Shown here piece by piece: positions 59,938-64,000 of a DNA stretch of 64,000 bases. The position numbers and the translations under genes were made by a program. Below the pieces are notes generated by a model. The model searched no databases, had not been told where the DNA came from, and saw only the letters and a list, made by a program, of their open reading frames with translations. How positions within the stretch are numbered: position 1 is the first letter of the stretch; every line of letters starts with the position of its first letter. This stretch comes from Knoxdaviesia capensis (taxonomy: Eukaryota; Ascomycota; Sordariomycetes; Microascales; Gondwanamycetaceae), in assembly GCA_001510575.1 (NCBI GenBank), contig LNGK01000008.1, forward strand, positions 1,438,340 through 1,502,339, in the 5' to 3' direction.

Positions 59938-61268
59938 GAGATACGGACCAGCTCCGAACAATGGTGCAGCAGCATCGGAGTGCAGATGACAAGTCTGGCT
60001 CCTGAATACCGGAGACCGTGAAGGAGCCTGATTTCATTGCATAGAATGTCGAATTTGGCCATCCAGAAATCCAGCCAGTTCTACTACCGGGATGAAAACA
60101 GTCCCGTTGAGCCACAGATTAACATCTGTTCCGGTGTTCGATCCCCGGGTTCCACGGTTCCATGGCGGTACTGGCCACAATGACCTATGCATCCGGTGAT
60201 ACATCTCCTCCGGCTCAAACATCAAAGAAGATCTGTTAGATACCAACTTCGAGTATCGTGGACTCCCTAAACCACATACCTGCCCAGCTTGGCTCGTCAG
60301 GCTGGGGAAACGTAAATAATACGGTGAGCTTTATTCGCTCCGTGACTACCTGACCACTGTCAAAAACAGACTCGCAAGGCCATGATGTTTCACGGGTTCA
60401 AGTGATAGTATTGAACTATGTTTCTTGTTTGCTTTCACGATTCCTATGGCAGGAAAGCCGGCTGCTGCAAGAAATCTATGCCGAGCAGAATGAAATCCGG
60501 AAGTCTTCTCCTGTACATGTATCAAGAAGCAAACAAAAATAAGTAAGGAGAGAGAAAATAAAACAAACCCACTATCCCACAATCCTGAGAGCTTATGGTA
60601 AATCAAGTCAGCGGACTGTGCACACGCGGCTTGAAGTTTTATATGCCGAAGGTCGCCATCGGCGCTGAACCGGCGCATACAGGTACATGCATGAGACTAC
60701 AAGCATCAAGCTGTTGCTTCCCCCACCTTTTGAAAACATCCCCGCCGAAAACAGGCATACAGCTTTTTGGGTTCATAGACCAATCCGACACTTGCCGCCC
60801 CTCCTTTTGCGACGCTGCTTTTCTCATGTTTTGCTCTTTTTTTTTTTTTTGTCACTTTGCACGCCTTTTGCTTTCCTGTCACCGTTCACTCTCACTCTAA
60901 GACCTGTAAGTTGCTACGCGTGAATCTTCGGTCCCCAGAAAAACATCCCTGAGACTCGGCACCCTCCATTCAGCCGACTCTTCTTTTGGGCTTAGAAAGA
61001 GCTCGGGAATCTCTCGGAGGCTCTGTAATATAAGCCAAGCGTGCAGTCAAGCTTCTCCGCTTGAAAAAGTGCTTCGTTCATCGTCTTGAAACCTCTTCCT
61101 GCTTTTATTTTTTTCGGTTCTTCACCTTCAATCTCTTCTCCAAATTCCTTCTCATCTTAAGACCGCATGCTCTTGTCTATTTTGTGATATTAACTGCTTG
61201 TGTTCAATTTGATTCGTGAAAAAAAAGAAAAAAAGAAACTTTCCTATACCCCCATTATCCGAGTCGAA
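59938..61268. other. Formaldehyde dehydrogenase promoter region
   Basis: The left third contains coding-like scraps in shifting frames, possibly remains of the frame at 59307-59937. A long T run is at about 60837-60850. The last 230 bases before 61269 are pyrimidine-rich, typical of a highly expressed fungal gene. A CCAAT pentamer lies at 60780-60784 on +. Confidence 0.4.
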
Positions 61269-62901
<1,633 letters not shown>

Positions 62902-64000
62902 ACGGAGCCGGGCGGTCCTTTGGTAGTGCTATAAGTGTCTCCCGGGTCTGAACACTTTTCTCAGTCGGGTCCAGCGGGGGCCCGGGGAGAAATGGAGGGG
63001 TTCTGTGCTGTGGTATGCATTGTCACGACTTGAAGTGCGTGTCAATACCACAGCCCTAAGGTTGCATGGTGAGATAGATATGTCCGAAATGACATACATG
63101 GGCGAAGGAAAGAGATGTTCAATCGACCTAGATATCCCAATAAAGCTCATGCTCAACATCTCTATGACCCCATTTTCCAATTATCGTGTTTCCCTTATCA
63201 TTTCTTCTTCCGACATGACATCACCAAGTAAAGAACGGTTCGTGTGGATCAACCGAGACATATATGTCCTTTTTCGCCCGGTGATCTCTAATAGAAACAA
63301 AGCCCTCTATAAAAATGAAAGTCACTACTCAATGCTTCAGTGATGTCGCACTTACGTTGGAACAGATACACCTGCGCGGAAAGTATGGAGAGCACCCATC
63401 CATCCCAGGTCCTCACGCCCAGGCTCAGGCTCGGGCAGAAAGACATGAGACGTGGCATGCGGGCGGCGGTGCCGGTTTCTGATAATTCGCCTTTGCGTGA
63501 GATTTTTGGGGAGGCGTTGTGTTTCTCGTGTCGTCTCTCCAGACATCGGGCGACGCTGTTCGCTTGGTATTCGGTACGTTGGGGTGTTCGGCGGTCACCG
63601 TGAGACGTTGACGGTGGGTGTGACTGGGCGTTTGTGTCTCGGGACCCGGGCTGTGTTTCTCTCGAGGACGGGTTTTGTGGTTATTTGTCACAAGACGGAC
63701 AGGAGGAGGGGATATAGTTCTTGACAGGTTAACATTCACAACAGAGGGGGTTTTTTATTTTTTGGCCGATAAATAACAGCACTGCTGGATATTCCGTGAG
63801 GGTGGGCTTTAATAGCCCTGACTCGACCACACGGGTTGGCCACAGGGGTTGGACTTTGGTCGGCACCTCGGATTTCCACAGGCGGCTCCGACTGGACAGA
63901 CAGGACGGGCCATCTGAAGGGGATTATGTCGTGCCTGTATTGCTCAGCCTCGTCGGAGGTCGGAATAATACAGCTGACATCGAGGGCTACTGGCCACATT
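62902..64000. other. 3' flank of the dehydrogenase gene, no further gene seen
   Basis: The dehydrogenase terminator region lies just after 62901. The remaining 1 kb has overlapping short frames on both strands (for example 63452-63724 + and 63425-63739 -) without recognisable domains. The window ends before another gene is clear. Confidence 0.45.

Noticed and set aside
60130..60160. tRNA-like GTTCGATCC
   Set aside because: The flanks do not form a proper T arm with D, anticodon and acceptor stems at the right distances.

Overview
This is nuclear DNA of a filamentous ascomycete. The genes have short introns (mostly 50-145 nt) with GT(A/G)AGT-type donors, CTAAC/CTGAC-like branch sites and pyrimidine-rich acceptors. 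Coding DNA is GC-rich at the third position, and every recognisable product is a conserved fungal protein. The family set and the gene structures suit Pezizomycotina, probably Eurotiomycetes (an Aspergillus/Penicillium/Monascus-like genome); the placement is inference. Nothing bacterial is present: no operons, CRISPR, prophage or insertion sequences.

Layout, left to right: the 3' end of an unidentified gene (1-188, +); a branched-chain amino-acid aminotransferase (908-2227, -); class II fructose-bisphosphate aldolase in eight exons (5685-7426, -); ethanolamine-phosphate cytidylyltransferase (8988-10408, -); a 573-residue protein of unknown function with a 23-glutamine tract (12338-14173, +); the mRNA export factor Rae1/Gle2 (16132-17441, +); a 220-residue orphan with a presequence-like start (18440-19839, -); the autophagy lipid-transfer protein Atg2 (23572-30486, -); a polyamine-oxidase-like flavoprotein (32359-33924, -); the deubiquitinase Ubp3/USP10 (37118-40536, -); a Sae2/CtIP/Ctp1 DNA-end-resection factor (41894-44385, -); a seven-zinc-knuckle Gis2/CNBP/Byr3 protein in seven exons (52113-53170, +); nucleoporin Nup85 (55230-58682, -); a weak, possibly decaying spliced frame (59307-59937, +); and glutathione-dependent formaldehyde dehydrogenase (61269-62901, +).

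The genes are housekeeping functions, each apparently with its own promoter. There is no biosynthetic cluster or obvious functional module. Rae1 and Nup85 both serve the nuclear pore, and aldolase and the aminotransferase serve central metabolism, but the spacing suggests coincidence. Gene density is low, with intergenic gaps up to 7.7 kb. The gaps hold polypurine/polypyrimidine stretches, microsatellites and three short telomere-like motifs.

The points most worth a second look are gene structures that automatic calls would miss (an 18-nt terminal exon in Atg2, 14- and 15-nt exons in the zinc-knuckle gene, an open 75-nt intron in Nup85), the uncharacterised polyQ protein, the cryptic frame near 59.3-60.3 kb, the telomere-like motifs, and the long leader of the zinc-knuckle gene. 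I see no clear sign of an entirely new system.
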